Source: Lachnospiraceae bacterium (lineage in GTDB: Bacteria > Bacillota > Clostridia > Lachnospirales > Lachnospiraceae). Taken from it: a stretch of DNA of 35,970 nt. Position numbers and translations under genes: made by a program. The notes under the pieces are model-generated. The model ran no database searches. It had not been told where the DNA came from and saw only the letters and a list, made by a program, of their open reading frames with translations. The stretch is taken from contig SVEO01000018.1 of NCBI GenBank assembly GCA_015057275.1, forward strand, positions 1-35,970, in the 5' to 3' direction. This document shows, piece after piece, positions 16,488 through 25,003 of the stretch (position 1 is the stretch's first letter; each line of letters begins with the position of its first letter).

Positions 16488-17372
16488 ATGAAATTGAATG
16501 GAAAGAAAATTTTAACAGGTGTGGCAGCAGTAACAATGTTACTGACAATGGCAGTTGGTTCCATGGGCTGCGGAGCAAAGAACAACAAGAATATTACGGT
16601 ATTAACAAGAGAGGATGGTTCCGGTACCAGAGGCGCATTCATTGAGTTGTTCGGCATTGAGGAAAAGAACGCAGATGGAAAAAAGGTTGATAATACAGTG
16701 GAAACAGCAGAAATCACAAACAGCACAGCCGTTATGATGCAAACGGTATCCGGCAACAAGAACTCTATCGGCTATGTATCCCTAGGTTCCTTGAATAAAG
16801 ATATGGTAAAGGCAGTAAAAGTTGATAGTGCAGAAGCAAGTGTAGAAAACGTAAAGAACGGCAGCTACAAAGTATCCAGACCATTTAATATTGCAACCTA
16901 CGGCGACGTAAGCGAATTAACACAGGATTTTATCAACTTTATCTTAAGTGAAGAAGGTCAGGCTGTAGTAGAAGAAGAAGGATACATCAGCGAGGGAAAC
17001 AATGGTGCATACGAAAAGTCAAATGGTTTAAGCGGCAAGATTACTGTCGGCGGCTCATCCTCCGTCACACCGGTTATGGGTAAATTAAAGGAGGCATATG
17101 AAGAATTAAATCCGGATGTAAGTGTTGATGTACAGCAGACAGACTCATCTACAGGTATGGAAGATACGTTAGCAGGTGTTTGCCAGATTGGCATGGCTTC
17201 CAGAGCATTGAAGGACAGTGAAATGGAAGATGGTCTTATCGGTCAGACAATCGCTTTGGATGGTATCGCAGTTATCGTTAACAAAGAAAGCGATATCAGT
17301 GACATCACAAGTGAACAGGTAAAGAATATTTACACAGGTGAAATCACAAGCTGGGATGATATCACAGAATAG
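16488..17372 (+). CDS. pstS: Phosphate ABC transporter substrate-binding lipoprotein PstS (permuted domain order)
   Basis: The protein has 294 residues with a lipoprotein signal: charged start, hydrophobic core, and lipobox S-M-G-C with C28 as the lipidated residue. It binds phosphate outside the cell for PstCAB. The phosphate-binding segments are present, but in reversed order: TREDGSGTRGAF (40-51), normally in the second half of PstS, comes first, together with IGYVSLGSL and RPFNIATYG; the usual N-terminal segment ITVGGSSSVTPVMGKL (from I185), then DSSTGMEDTL, IGMASR and IYTGEITSWDDI, comes last. This is what a circular permutation with a linker at about 168-184 would give. It heads the operon pstS-pstC-pstA-pstB-phoU. 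Confidence 0.9.
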   Translation: MKLNGKKILTGVAAVTMLLTMAVGSMGCGAKNNKNITVLTREDGSGTRGAFIELFGIEEKNADGKKVDNTVETAEITNSTAVMMQTVSGNKNSIGYVSLGSLNKDMVKAVKVDSAEASVENVKNGSYKVSRPFNIATYGDVSELTQDFINFILSEEGQAVVEEEGYISEGNNGAYEKSNGLSGKITVGGSSSVTPVMGKLKEAYEELNPDVSVDVQQTDSSTGMEDTLAGVCQIGMASRALKDSEMEDGLIGQTIALDGIAVIVNKESDISDITSEQVKNIYTGEITSWDDITE

Positions 17373-17383
17373 TTAAGCAAAAT

Positions 17384-17420
17384 AATATGGTGAGCAGTAT
17401 GAATGACTGCTTGCCATATT
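17384..17420 (+). promoter_or_regulatory. Hairpin between pstS and pstC
   Basis: AATATGGTGAGCAGT (17384-17398) pairs with ACTGCTTGCCATATT (17406-17420) using two G-T pairs; the loop is 7 bases and there is no T run. Such an intercistronic stem-loop may partly terminate or stabilise the upstream message, giving more PstS than permease, as is usual for binding-protein operons. Confidence 0.5.
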
Positions 17421-17444
17421 GAAATGTAGAATGGAGTTAGAAAG

Positions 17445-18383
17445 TTGAAGAAAATATCGGAGAACTTAATGCATATCGTCTTTCTGGTGGCAGCATGTGC
17501 ATCCATTTTGGCGGTTATATTGATTTGTATCTTTATGTTTGCCAATGGGATTCCAGCAATCTCTGAAATTGGTTGGGCAAATTTTCTGTTGGGAACGAAG
17601 TGGAAACCGGGCAATGATATCTACGGAATCTTCCCGATGATTATCGGCAGTATTTATGTAACGGCCGGTGCTATCCTGATTGGCGTGCCAATCGGATTAT
17701 TGTGTGCAATTTTTTTTGCCCGCTTTTGTCCGCGTCGATTGTACAAAATTTTGAAACCGGCTGTGGATTTGTTGGCGGGAATTCCGTCGATTGTTTATGG
17801 ATTTTTTGGTTTGGTTGTGTTAGTGCCGATAATGCAGTATCTGTTTGGAACGAGCGGAAAAGGATTATTGACATCCAGTATTCTTTTAGGAATTATGATT
17901 TTGCCGACGATTATCTCGGTGTCGGAGTCGGCACTTCGCGCAGTACCGCAAAGTTATTATGAAGGTGCACTGGCACTCGGCGCAACGCACGAGCGTAGCG
18001 TATTTTTCACGGTGATGCCGGCCGCAAAGTCCGGAATTCTTGCCGGAGTGATTTTGGGCATCGGGCGTGCCATCGGTGAGACAATGGCTGTAATTATGGT
18101 CGCCGGCAACCAACCGATTTTACCGAATAGCATTTTAAGCGGTGTGCGAACGATGACCGCTAATATTGTTTTGGAAATGGGGTATGCTGCAGATTTACAC
18201 AGAAGAGCCCTGATTGCCACCGCAGTGGTATTGTTCGTCTTTATCCTGCTCATCAATTTACTGTTCTCGGCGATGACAGCGGAGCGCGGGGAAAAGAAGA
18301 AGGGAAGAATAAAGGCATTCATGAATAAAAGGAAGATGGCAGTAAAAAACAAGAAGAGAGGTGCAGCAGAGAATGGACAGTAA
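17445..18383 (+). CDS. pstC: Phosphate ABC transporter permease PstC
   Basis: This 312-residue inner-membrane protein has six predicted spans: the first at about 10-35 (VFLVAACASILAVILICIFMF in part), then four in the middle, the last at about 265-285. The MetI-type signatures GIPSIVYGFFGLVVL and the EAA-like loop YEGALALGATHERSVFFTVMPAA contact the ATPase. The start is TTG with GGAG 8 bases upstream; no ATG fits before the first span. The basic tail (KRKMAVKNKKRGAAENGQ) overlaps the start of pstA by 11 bases, indicating translational coupling. Confidence 0.93.
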   Translation: MKKISENLMHIVFLVAACASILAVILICIFMFANGIPAISEIGWANFLLGTKWKPGNDIYGIFPMIIGSIYVTAGAILIGVPIGLLCAIFFARFCPRRLYKILKPAVDLLAGIPSIVYGFFGLVVLVPIMQYLFGTSGKGLLTSSILLGIMILPTIISVSESALRAVPQSYYEGALALGATHERSVFFTVMPAAKSGILAGVILGIGRAIGETMAVIMVAGNQPILPNSILSGVRTMTANIVLEMGYAADLHRRALIATAVVLFVFILLINLLFSAMTAERGEKKKGRIKAFMNKRKMAVKNKKRGAAENGQ

Positions 18384-19242
18384 AGCAATGAATCGACAGA
18401 CATGGAAACAGAAGCTTTCCTCTTACAAGAAACATCCGGGTTCTGCGGTTTTGATGTTGCTCGTTATATTGTCCGCCGTGATTACCGTCAGCGTGTTAAT
18501 CTTCCTGCTTGCCTATATTCTCATAAACGGTATCCCGAATTTGAGTCTTGATTTATTTGCTTGGAAATTTACGGAAGATAACCAATCAATGATGCCGGCG
18601 ATTATTAACACCATTACGATGACCGCTTTGGTGCTCTTAATTGCGGTGCCAATCGGCGTGTTTTCAGCAGTTTATCTTGTAGAATACGCAAAACGCGGCA
18701 ATAAACTCGTAAAAATTGTGCGCATGACGACGGAAACCCTTTCGGGCATCCCATCAATTGTATATGGCTTGTTCGGCTACCTAATGTTTACCGTATCCTT
18801 TCAGTGGGGCTATTCGATACTTGGCGGTGCGATTACCTTAGCGATTATGGTACTGCCGGTTATTATGCGAACAACGGAAGAAGCATTAAAAGCGGTGCCG
18901 GATTTATATCGCGAGGGCAGCTTTGGGCTAGGCGCAGGACGTCTGCGTACTGTGTTCCGCGTGGTACTTCCGCCGGCGGTTCCGGGCATTTTGTCCGGTA
19001 TCATTTTGGCTATCGGACGTGTGACCGGCGAAACTGCGGCACTGATTTTTACAGCGGGCACTATTGCGGGCGTACCGGACTCCCTAATGGATTCGGGCAG
19101 AACATTGGCGATACATATGTACGCCTTACTGAACGAAGGGCTTCACATGGATAAGGCATATGCAACAGCTGTAATACTTTTAGTGATGGTTGTGGGTATT
19201 AATGCACTTTCAGGATTTGTAGGAAAGAAACTTCAGAAATAA
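18373..19242 (+). CDS. pstA: Phosphate ABC transporter permease PstA
   Basis: This 289-residue partner of PstC begins inside the end of pstC. ATG 18373 is chosen over a GTG at 18361 because AGAGAGG lies about 11 bases before it, whereas it would touch the GTG. Six spans are predicted. Family signatures are ETLSGIPSIVYGLFGYLMF (about 118-136), the EAA-type loop YREGSFGLGAGRLRTVFRVV and ILAIGRVTGETAALIFTAG, the last being highly conserved in PstA. It forms the membrane channel with PstC. pstB follows after 12 bases with GAGAGGAAA before its ATG. Confidence 0.94.
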   Translation: MDSKAMNRQTWKQKLSSYKKHPGSAVLMLLVILSAVITVSVLIFLLAYILINGIPNLSLDLFAWKFTEDNQSMMPAIINTITMTALVLLIAVPIGVFSAVYLVEYAKRGNKLVKIVRMTTETLSGIPSIVYGLFGYLMFTVSFQWGYSILGGAITLAIMVLPVIMRTTEEALKAVPDLYREGSFGLGAGRLRTVFRVVLPPAVPGILSGIILAIGRVTGETAALIFTAGTIAGVPDSLMDSGRTLAIHMYALLNEGLHMDKAYATAVILLVMVVGINALSGFVGKKLQK

Positions 19243-19254
19243 GAGAGGAAAAGT

Positions 19255-20004
19255 ATGGAAAGTTTCAATATTGAAAATTTAGATTTATACTATGGCAATT
19301 TTCATGCCTTAAAAAATATCAACATGCAGCTTCCATCCAACGAAATCATTGCTTTTATCGGACCGAGCGGCTGTGGCAAAAGTACGCTGCTGAAATCATT
19401 AAACCGTATGAATGATTTGGTGGAAGGCTGCAAAATCACCGGTAAGGTAACGTTAGATGGAGAAGATATTTACGGCAAAATGGATGTCAATGACTTGCGC
19501 AAGCGCGTCGGTATGGTGTTTCAGAAACCGAATCCGTTCCCCATGAGCATTTACGATAATATCGCTTACGGACCGCGCACACACGGCATACGCAAAAAGT
19601 CGGAGCTCGATGACATCGTAGAAAAATCCTTGCGCGACGCAGCGATTTGGGATGAGGTAAAAGACCGCTTAAAGAAGAGTGCTCTTGGCATGTCCGGTGG
19701 TCAGCAGCAGAGAATTTGTATTGCCAGAGCTTTGGCGGTACAGCCGGAAATCCTTCTGATGGATGAACCAACCAGCGCCCTTGACCCGATTTCGACATCG
19801 AAAATCGAAGATTTGGCACTTGAATTAAAGAAAAACTATACAATTATTATGGTCACACATAACATGCAGCAGGCAGCAAGAATCTCGGACAAGACCGCAT
19901 TTTTTCTTTTGGGAGAAGTGATTGAATACGGTAACACAAACCAGATTTTCTCCATGCCAAAGAACAAGAAGACAGAAGATTATATTACAGGGAGGTTTGG
20001 TTAA
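19255..20004 (+). CDS. pstB: Phosphate ABC transporter ATP-binding protein PstB
   Basis: The 249 residues show all ABC ATPase motifs: Walker [10 protein letters not shown] (36-44), Q-loop [20 protein letters not shown] (PNPFP is diagnostic for PstB), signature [15 protein letters not shown], Walker [13 protein letters not shown] and the H-switch [18 protein letters not shown]. The protein sits on the cytoplasmic side of PstCA and drives phosphate import. The length is normal for the family (about 250). phoU starts one base after its stop, with GGAGG inside the last codons of pstB. Confidence 0.97.
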   Translation: MESFNIENLDLYYGNFHALKNINMQLPSNEIIAFIGPSGCGKSTLLKSLNRMNDLVEGCKITGKVTLDGEDIYGKMDVNDLRKRVGMVFQKPNPFPMSIYDNIAYGPRTHGIRKKSELDDIVEKSLRDAAIWDEVKDRLKKSALGMSGGQQQRICIARALAVQPEILLMDEPTSALDPISTSKIEDLALELKKNYTIIMVTHNMQQAARISDKTAFFLLGEVIEYGNTNQIFSMPKNKKTEDYITGRFG

Positions 20005-20005
20005 A

Positions 20006-20647
20006 ATGAGAAACCGTTTTGACAGACAGCTGGATAAATTAAAAGAATCCCTCATTGAAATGGGGAATTTGTGTGAGGAGGCAATCTTTTGCGCATCGAA
20101 CGCGCTGATTTCTGCAAACACGGATTTGGCAGAAAAGGCAATTAAGGTCGATGAGGAAATTGACCATATGGAGCGCGAGATTGAAGAACATTGCATGAAG
20201 ATGCTTTTGCACCAGCAACCGGTGGCATCCGACCTGCGGACGATCTCCTCCGCTTTGAAAATGATTTCCGACATGGAGCGTATCGGCGACCAGGCGAGCG
20301 ACATCGCAGAAATCAGCAAATTCATCGGCGACAGCGATACCCGCTCGAAGGTGCACATCAAAGATATGGCGACAGCTACTATTAAGATGGTAACGGATGC
20401 CGTGGAATCTTTTGTAAATAAAGATTTGGAGTTGGCAAGAAAGGTCATGAGATATGATGACGTTGTCGATGAATCCTTTGAAAAAATTAAAACTGAGCTG
20501 ATTGCATTGATTCGTGAGGACAGCTCGCTCGGCGAGTATTATCTCGATCTTTTGATGATTGCCAAGTATTTAGAACGTATCGGCGATCACGCCGAAAATA
20601 TCGCCGAGTGGGTGGAATACTCCATTACCGGTAAAATTAAGGAATAG
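20006..20647 (+). CDS. phoU: Phosphate transport regulator PhoU
   Basis: The ATG at 20006 follows GGAGG by 10 bases; an upstream start at 19922 would lie entirely inside pstB. The 213-residue, all-helical protein begins MRNRFDRQLDKLKESLIEMG and contains two related three-helix bundles, each with a metal-binding-type motif: DLRTISSALKMISDMERIGDQASDIAE and YYLDLLMIAKYLERIGDHAENIAEW in part (E/D-R-I-G-D-x-A-x-x-I). PhoU binds PstB and the phosphate-sensing kinase and restrains phosphate import and the Pho response. It is the last gene of the pst operon, closed by the hairpin at 20663-20687. Confidence 0.96.
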   Translation: MRNRFDRQLDKLKESLIEMGNLCEEAIFCASNALISANTDLAEKAIKVDEEIDHMEREIEEHCMKMLLHQQPVASDLRTISSALKMISDMERIGDQASDIAEISKFIGDSDTRSKVHIKDMATATIKMVTDAVESFVNKDLELARKVMRYDDVVDESFEKIKTELIALIREDSSLGEYYLDLLMIAKYLERIGDHAENIAEWVEYSITGKIKE

Positions 20648-20662
20648 TAAAAAAGCAGACAG

Positions 20663-20698
20663 GCCACAATCCAATTGCGATTGTGGCTTGTATATTTT
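20663..20698 (+). terminator. Terminator of the pst operon
   Basis: A perfect 9-bp stem, GCCACAATC (20663-20671) and GATTGTGGC (20679-20687), followed by a T-rich tail (TTGTATATTTT). The tail doubles as the -35 of the apt promoter. Confidence 0.75.
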
Positions 20699-20716
20699 AA
20701 AGTTTTTGAGTATACT
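20688..20716 (+). promoter_or_regulatory. apt promoter
   Basis: TTGTAT (20688-20693), a 17-base spacer and TATACT (20711-20716). It starts exactly where the pst terminator stem ends, so the two signals share sequence. Confidence 0.55.
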
Positions 20717-20749
20717 ATAGGAAATGACCATTTCTCGGAGGGTATGCAA

Positions 20750-21271
20750 ATGAAAAAAATAGAAGATTACATTAGAACAATACCGAACTTCCCAGAAGAG
20801 GGAATTATGTTCCGTGATATTACTACGGTGCTTCAGGATGCCGAAGGCTTGAAGCTGGCGATTGATTCCATGAAAGCCTTAGTAGAAAGTGCAGAGTGTG
20901 ATGTGATTGTCGGTGCTGAGTCACGCGGTTTTATTTTCGGAGCACCGATTGCCTATGCACTCGGAAAACCATTTGTGCCGGTGCGTAAAAAAGGCAAGCT
21001 GCCTTGGGAGACAATCAGCGAAAGCTATGCACTTGAGTACGGAACAGCGGAGATTGAAATACATACTGATGCGATTAAGCCGGGTCAAAAAGTCGTGATT
21101 ATCGACGACCTGATTGCAACCGGCGGAACTATCGCAGCGGCAATTAATTTGGTCGAACGTCTGGGAGCAGAAGTGACTAAGGCAGTATTTTTGCTGGAAT
21201 TAAAGGGTTTAAATGGCAGAGAACGTTTAAAATGCCCGGTGGATGTCGTTGTTTCCTATGAGGGAATCTGA
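20750..21271 (+). CDS. apt: Adenine phosphoribosyltransferase
   Basis: ATG 20750 is chosen because GGAGGG lies 7 bases before it; an ATG at 20744 would be too close. The 173 residues match Apt in length (about 170) and in sequence: MKKIEDYIRTIPNFPEEGIMFRDITT at the N-terminus, GAESRGFIFGAPIAYALG, PVRKKGKLPWETISE and the PRPP-binding loop VVIIDDLIATGGTI near residue 118. It salvages adenine to AMP with PRPP. trkA follows after 18 bases and may share the transcript. Confidence 0.96.
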   Translation: MKKIEDYIRTIPNFPEEGIMFRDITTVLQDAEGLKLAIDSMKALVESAECDVIVGAESRGFIFGAPIAYALGKPFVPVRKKGKLPWETISESYALEYGTAEIEIHTDAIKPGQKVVIIDDLIATGGTIAAAINLVERLGAEVTKAVFLLELKGLNGRERLKCPVDVVVSYEGI

Positions 21272-21289
21272 CAGTAAGAGGTAAGAAGT

Positions 21290-22648
21290 ATGAACATTAT
21301 TATTGCAGGATGCGGCAAGGTTGGTTATAATCTGGCAGAGCAGTTAAATGACGAAGGTCATGACGTTACGATGATTGATACAAATCCGGAAAAGGTTGAG
21401 GAAGCGGTAAATAAGCTGGACATTCAAGGATTGACCGGCAATGGTACAAGCTATCTCATTCAAAAGGAAGCAGGCATTGAGGAGAGCGACTTAATGATTG
21501 CGGTTACCGACCAGGATGAAGTCAATCTGCTTAGTTGCCTGATTGCAAAAAAAGCGGGTGGTTGCAGTACCATCGCCAGAGTCCGTAATCCGGAATATTA
21601 TAAAGAAATCAATTTTATCAAGGAAGAACTCGGTTTATCAATGGCGATTAATCCGGAGTTTGCCTGTGCAGCGGAAATTTTACGTCTGATTCACATCCCG
21701 AGTGCGCTTGAACTGAATACATTTGCAAAAGGACGCGTGAATCTTGTCAAAGTACCGATTCCGAAAGGTTCCGAGCTTCACAATATGAAGGTGCGGGAGT
21801 TCTCTAACAAAGTCAGCCGTAGAACCTTGATTTGCATTATTCAACGAGACCAGCAGGTACTGATTCCGGATGGTAATACGATGTTGCAGGAAAATGACAA
21901 TATCTTCGTCAGTACACCGATGGATGAGGTGGGAACGTTGTTCTCGCGAATTGGTTTAAAGGCGAAGCGCATCCGTTCGGTAATGATTGCCGGTGGGGAC
22001 ACGATTTCTTATTATTTGGCGGCAGCTATGCAACGCTCGAAGATTCAGGTAAAAATCATCGAGAAGAACAGAAAAAGATGCGATTGGTTGAGTGAGATGC
22101 TTCCAAATGCAATGGTAATTTGTGCGGATGCCTCAGAACGTCAGATTTTGCTTGAAGAAGGCGTGCGCGATGTCGATGCCTTTGTGTCGCTGACAGAGCA
22201 TGATGAAGAAAATATTTTACTTTCCCTCTATGTGAACAAAGTTTCGAAAGCGAAGGTAATTACGAAGATTAATAAGATTTCCGTGGAAGAGATTCTTGAT
22301 GTAATGCCGCTTGGCAGCATTGTCAGCCCGAAACATATTACCGCGGAAAACATCGTCAGCTATGTACGCTCAAAACAGAATTCATTCGGTAGTAATGTGG
22401 AGACGATGCACAAGATGTTAGATAACCGTGTAGAAGCGTTGGAATTTTTCGTTCGTGAGGAATCTGTGGTAACCGGTGTTTCACTTATGGAACTGAATCT
22501 GCGCCAGAATCTTCTCATTTGCAGCATCAACCGTAATGGTAAGATTATTACTCCGGGTGGTAAAGACGAGATTTTGCCGGGCGATCATGTGATTGTAGTC
22601 ACGACGAACAAGGGCTTGACCGACATTGAGGATATTCTTGAAAAATAA
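21290..22648 (+). CDS. trkA: Potassium uptake regulatory protein TrkA (two RCK domains)
   Basis: This 452-residue cytoplasmic protein has tandem RCK_N/RCK_C halves. The first NAD-binding motif is IIIAGCGKVGYNLAEQL (3-19) with the acidic end of strand 2 in MIDTNPEKV; the second half begins RSVMIAGGDTISYYLAAAM near residue 229, where the G-x-G-x-x-G motif is degraded, as is usual for the second half of TrkA. RCK_C segments follow each (ELHNMKVREFS and TGVSLMELNLRQNLLI). It gates the TrkH channel in response to nucleotides. trkH starts 36 bases after its stop: the pair is an operon. Confidence 0.95.
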   Translation: MNIIIAGCGKVGYNLAEQLNDEGHDVTMIDTNPEKVEEAVNKLDIQGLTGNGTSYLIQKEAGIEESDLMIAVTDQDEVNLLSCLIAKKAGGCSTIARVRNPEYYKEINFIKEELGLSMAINPEFACAAEILRLIHIPSALELNTFAKGRVNLVKVPIPKGSELHNMKVREFSNKVSRRTLICIIQRDQQVLIPDGNTMLQENDNIFVSTPMDEVGTLFSRIGLKAKRIRSVMIAGGDTISYYLAAAMQRSKIQVKIIEKNRKRCDWLSEMLPNAMVICADASERQILLEEGVRDVDAFVSLTEHDEENILLSLYVNKVSKAKVITKINKISVEEILDVMPLGSIVSPKHITAENIVSYVRSKQNSFGSNVETMHKMLDNRVEALEFFVREESVVTGVSLMELNLRQNLLICSINRNGKIITPGGKDEILPGDHVIVVTTNKGLTDIEDILEK

Positions 22649-22684
22649 GTGATATGCCGGAGCAATCCGGCATGGAGGGATACA

Positions 22685-24127
22685 ATGAATTATTCAGTTA
22701 TTCGTTACATACTGGGATGGATTTTGAAGTTAGAAGGAGCATTTATGCTCATTCCCTTCGGTATAAGCTTTATTTACCGGGAGAGCAATGGTGTTTATCT
22801 GCTACTTACGGCGGCATTGTGCTTTGCGCTCGGGTTTGTGTTTTCGTGGGAAAAACCGAAAAATTCTGATTTTTTCGCAAAGGAAGGCTTCGTGACGGTA
22901 TCACTGTCCTGGATTATTTTGAGTATTATGGGTGCGTTGCCGTTTGTCTTCAGCGGTGAAATTCCACGCTTTACGGATGCATTATTTGAAACGGTGTCTG
23001 GCTTTACGACGACCGGTGCGTCTATTTTACCGGTAGCAAGCGCATTATCGCACGGCATGCAGTTTTGGCGTTGTTTTACGCATTGGATTGGCGGCATGGG
23101 AGTGCTTGTATTTATGTTAGCAGTGTTGCCATCAGCCGGGGGACAAAATATTTATCTGATGCGGGCAGAGAGCCCGGGTCCGACGGTCGGTAAGTTGGTG
23201 CCACGCATTCAGACGACAGCAAAAGTATTGTACGGCATTTATTTCGGCATGACGGTAATCCAATTTTTGTTGCTTTTACTTGCAAAAATGCCGGCTTTTG
23301 ACGCGATTTGCACGACCATGGGAACCGCAGGTACCGGTGGATTTGGAGTTCAAGACGATAGCATAGCCTCCTATTCGCCGGCGATTCAAAATATCGTAAC
23401 GGTTTTTATGTTCTTATTCGGTGTGAACTTTAACTTTTATTTCCTTTTCCTGATGAAAAAATTTAAAGATGCGCTTTGTTTGGAAGAAGTGCGGGCCTAT
23501 TTTGGTTTGTTCTTAGGTGCATCCATTTTGATTACCATAAACCTGCTTTCGATAAGCGGAAACTTTTTGCAGAATTTCCAACAGGCAGCGTTCCAGGTAT
23601 CTTCCGTCATGACGACGACCGGTTTTGCAACGACAGACTTTAACCAGTGGCCGGAATTTTCCAAGGCGATATTAGTGCTGTTGATGTTTTGCGGTGCTTG
23701 TGCCGGCAGTACCGGAGGCGGTATCAAAATTTCACGTTTGCTGATTTATATTAAATCAATGCGAAAGGATTTAGAGCGCATGGTGCATCCGCGCAGCGTA
23801 AAGACACTAAAGATGGATGGCAAAGCGATTTCTAAGGATGTCATACATTCGACTAACATATATTTATTTATATTTTTTTTCCTATTTGCGATTTCCGTGC
23901 TGATTATCAGTTTGGATGGATATGATTTTACGACCAATTTCACGGCAGTGGCGGCAACGATTAATAACATTGGTCCGGGGTTGGAACTGGTCGGTCCGGC
24001 ATCAAATTATGCACTTTTTGGTGATTTGTCGAAATATGTTTTGATTTTTGATATGATTGTTGGACGATTGGAAATTTTCCCAATGCTAGTGCTTTTAGCA
24101 CCGGGAACGTGGATGAATCGCAAATAA
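22685..24127 (+). CDS. trkH: Potassium uptake transporter TrkH
   Basis: The ATG at 22685 has GGAGGG 6 bases upstream; the in-frame start at 22649 lacks a site. The 480-residue protein has the four M1-P-M2 repeats of the SKT family. The selectivity-filter glycines are visible in TVSGFTTTGAS, TMGTAGTGGFG, TTTGFATTDF and NNIGPGLELVG. With TrkA it imports potassium across the cytoplasmic membrane. The gene ends at the terminator 24144-24172. Confidence 0.95.
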   Translation: MNYSVIRYILGWILKLEGAFMLIPFGISFIYRESNGVYLLLTAALCFALGFVFSWEKPKNSDFFAKEGFVTVSLSWIILSIMGALPFVFSGEIPRFTDALFETVSGFTTTGASILPVASALSHGMQFWRCFTHWIGGMGVLVFMLAVLPSAGGQNIYLMRAESPGPTVGKLVPRIQTTAKVLYGIYFGMTVIQFLLLLLAKMPAFDAICTTMGTAGTGGFGVQDDSIASYSPAIQNIVTVFMFLFGVNFNFYFLFLMKKFKDALCLEEVRAYFGLFLGASILITINLLSISGNFLQNFQQAAFQVSSVMTTTGFATTDFNQWPEFSKAILVLLMFCGACAGSTGGGIKISRLLIYIKSMRKDLERMVHPRSVKTLKMDGKAISKDVIHSTNIYLFIFFFLFAISVLIISLDGYDFTTNFTAVAATINNIGPGLELVGPASNYALFGDLSKYVLIFDMIVGRLEIFPMLVLLAPGTWMNRK

Positions 24128-24143
24128 ATATAATAAGTGATCT

Positions 24144-24172
24144 GCCCGGGGCGAAGCAGCCTCGGGCCTTTT
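24144..24172 (+). terminator. Intrinsic terminator of trkAH
   Basis: GCCCGGGGC (24144-24152) pairs with GCCTCGGGC (24159-24167) with one mismatch; the loop is GAAGCA and the tail is CTTTTT. Confidence 0.85.
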
Positions 24173-24224
24173 TATGTTGCTGTGTGTGGACTCCTACTGA
24201 TACCAAGCAACGTAATGTACATGC

Positions 24225-24251
24225 AACATTTTATGTATTAGGCATAGGATA
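24225..24251 (+). promoter_or_regulatory. Candidate mother-cell sigma (SigK/SigE) promoter of cotJ
   Basis: CATAGGATA (24243-24251) fits the SigK -10 consensus CATAnnnTA exactly and the SigE -10 in 6 of 8 positions. An AACA (24225-24228) lies at the right distance for a SigK-type -35 (AC). The cotJ operon is known to be transcribed in the mother cell (SigE in Bacillus subtilis), so a sporulation promoter is expected here. The start codon is 36 bases downstream. Confidence 0.4.
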
Positions 24252-24286
24252 AGTTGAAGCACAATATGAATTGAAAGGAGTCACTT

Positions 24287-24514
24287 ATGGCATACCAACA
24301 ATATGCAAACCAGAATCGATACCGTCAGAATTGTTATAATGATATGCGCGGCGTGATGCAGTCATCACGGCATAACTCCATGCCGATTGCGATGGCATAT
24401 GTTCCAATCCAGCAATGGGGAGAGATATATGATTTAGACAAAGCGCTTTCTAGGGGTACAATTTTCCCGGAGCTAGACAAACCATTTTTAGAAAGGAGCT
24501 GCTGTAAACGATGA
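24287..24514 (+). CDS. cotJA: Spore coat-associated protein CotJA
   Basis: The 75-residue protein has the CotJA core MPIAMAYVPIQQWGEIYD, then LDKALSRGTIFPELDKPFL and a short Cys-containing end (RSCCKR). It is made in the mother cell and becomes part of the spore coat together with CotJB and CotJC. GAAAGGAG precedes the ATG. Its stop overlaps the start of cotJB (ATGA), showing translational coupling. Confidence 0.93.
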   Translation: MAYQQYANQNRYRQNCYNDMRGVMQSSRHNSMPIAMAYVPIQQWGEIYDLDKALSRGTIFPELDKPFLERSCCKR

Positions 24515-24756
24515 GTCAAGAACAGGAAAGATTATTTATGTTAATTGAGCGTGTCAGCTTTGTAATGGATGATACACGCTTGTTTTTAGACACACATCCA
24601 TATGATAACGCAGCGCTCTCATATTATCAGAAGATGCAGGAAGTACGTGCGAAAGCAGTGGCGGAATATGAGGCAAAATTCGGCACACTTACACAATATG
24701 GATATGCAACCGGCAATGAGTGGAATTGGAATGATTGCCCGTTGCCGTGGCTGTAA
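24511..24756 (+). CDS. cotJB: Spore coat protein CotJB
   Basis: The 81-residue protein shows the family signature: LFMLIERVSFVMDDTRLFLD, THPYDNAALSYY and the Trp/Pro-rich end NEWNWNDCPLPWL. It overlaps cotJA by 4 bases and has its own GAAAGGAG inside cotJA. It is needed, with CotJA and CotJC, for assembly of the inner coat. cotJC follows after 15 bases with AAAGGAGG. Confidence 0.94.
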   Translation: MSQEQERLFMLIERVSFVMDDTRLFLDTHPYDNAALSYYQKMQEVRAKAVAEYEAKFGTLTQYGYATGNEWNWNDCPLPWL

Positions 24757-24771
24757 AGGAGGGAGAATTGT

Positions 24772-24981
24772 ATGTTTAGTTATGAGAGAAGATTACAACA
24801 TCCGGTAAAAATTAAGCAGACCGACCCGAAAACGGCCATGGTAATTATCAGTCAGTTCGGTGGTCCCGACGGAGAATTGGCAGCGGCAATGCGTTATTTT
24901 TCGCAAAAATTTGCCATGAACAATCCGCGCGTGTCAGGTCTTTTGAATGACATTGCAACAGAAGAACTGGCACATCCATGA
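24772..24981 (+). pseudogene. cotJC: Spore coat protein CotJC (manganese catalase family), 5' part only
   Basis: The frame starts MFSYERRLQHPVKIK and continues MVIISQFGGPDGELAAAMRY, then FSQKFAMNNPRVSGLLNDI, which are the first 60-65 residues of CotJC. In the family the next segment is TEELAH followed by LEMI or similar and about 120 more residues with the remaining di-manganese ligands. Here it ends TEELAHP-stop at residue 69. The break coincides with the start of a foreign segment carrying a serine recombinase. The gene was therefore split by integration; its 3' part is expected beyond the window. If the element is excised in the mother cell, a full CotJC would be restored, so this may be a developmentally interrupted gene and not a dead one. 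Confidence 0.9.
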
Positions 24982-25003
24982 TGGAAATAAACGGTGCAGA
25001 AAA
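24960..25003. other. Left element-chromosome junction (attL region)
   Basis: CotJC coding similarity stops at about 24978 (GAACTGGCACAT, coding E-L-A-H); the recombinase stop codon is at 25004. The attachment core must lie in or next to this stretch. A small palindrome, CCATGATGG (24976-24984), sits across the break. The exact crossover cannot be fixed without the right junction. Confidence 0.6.
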
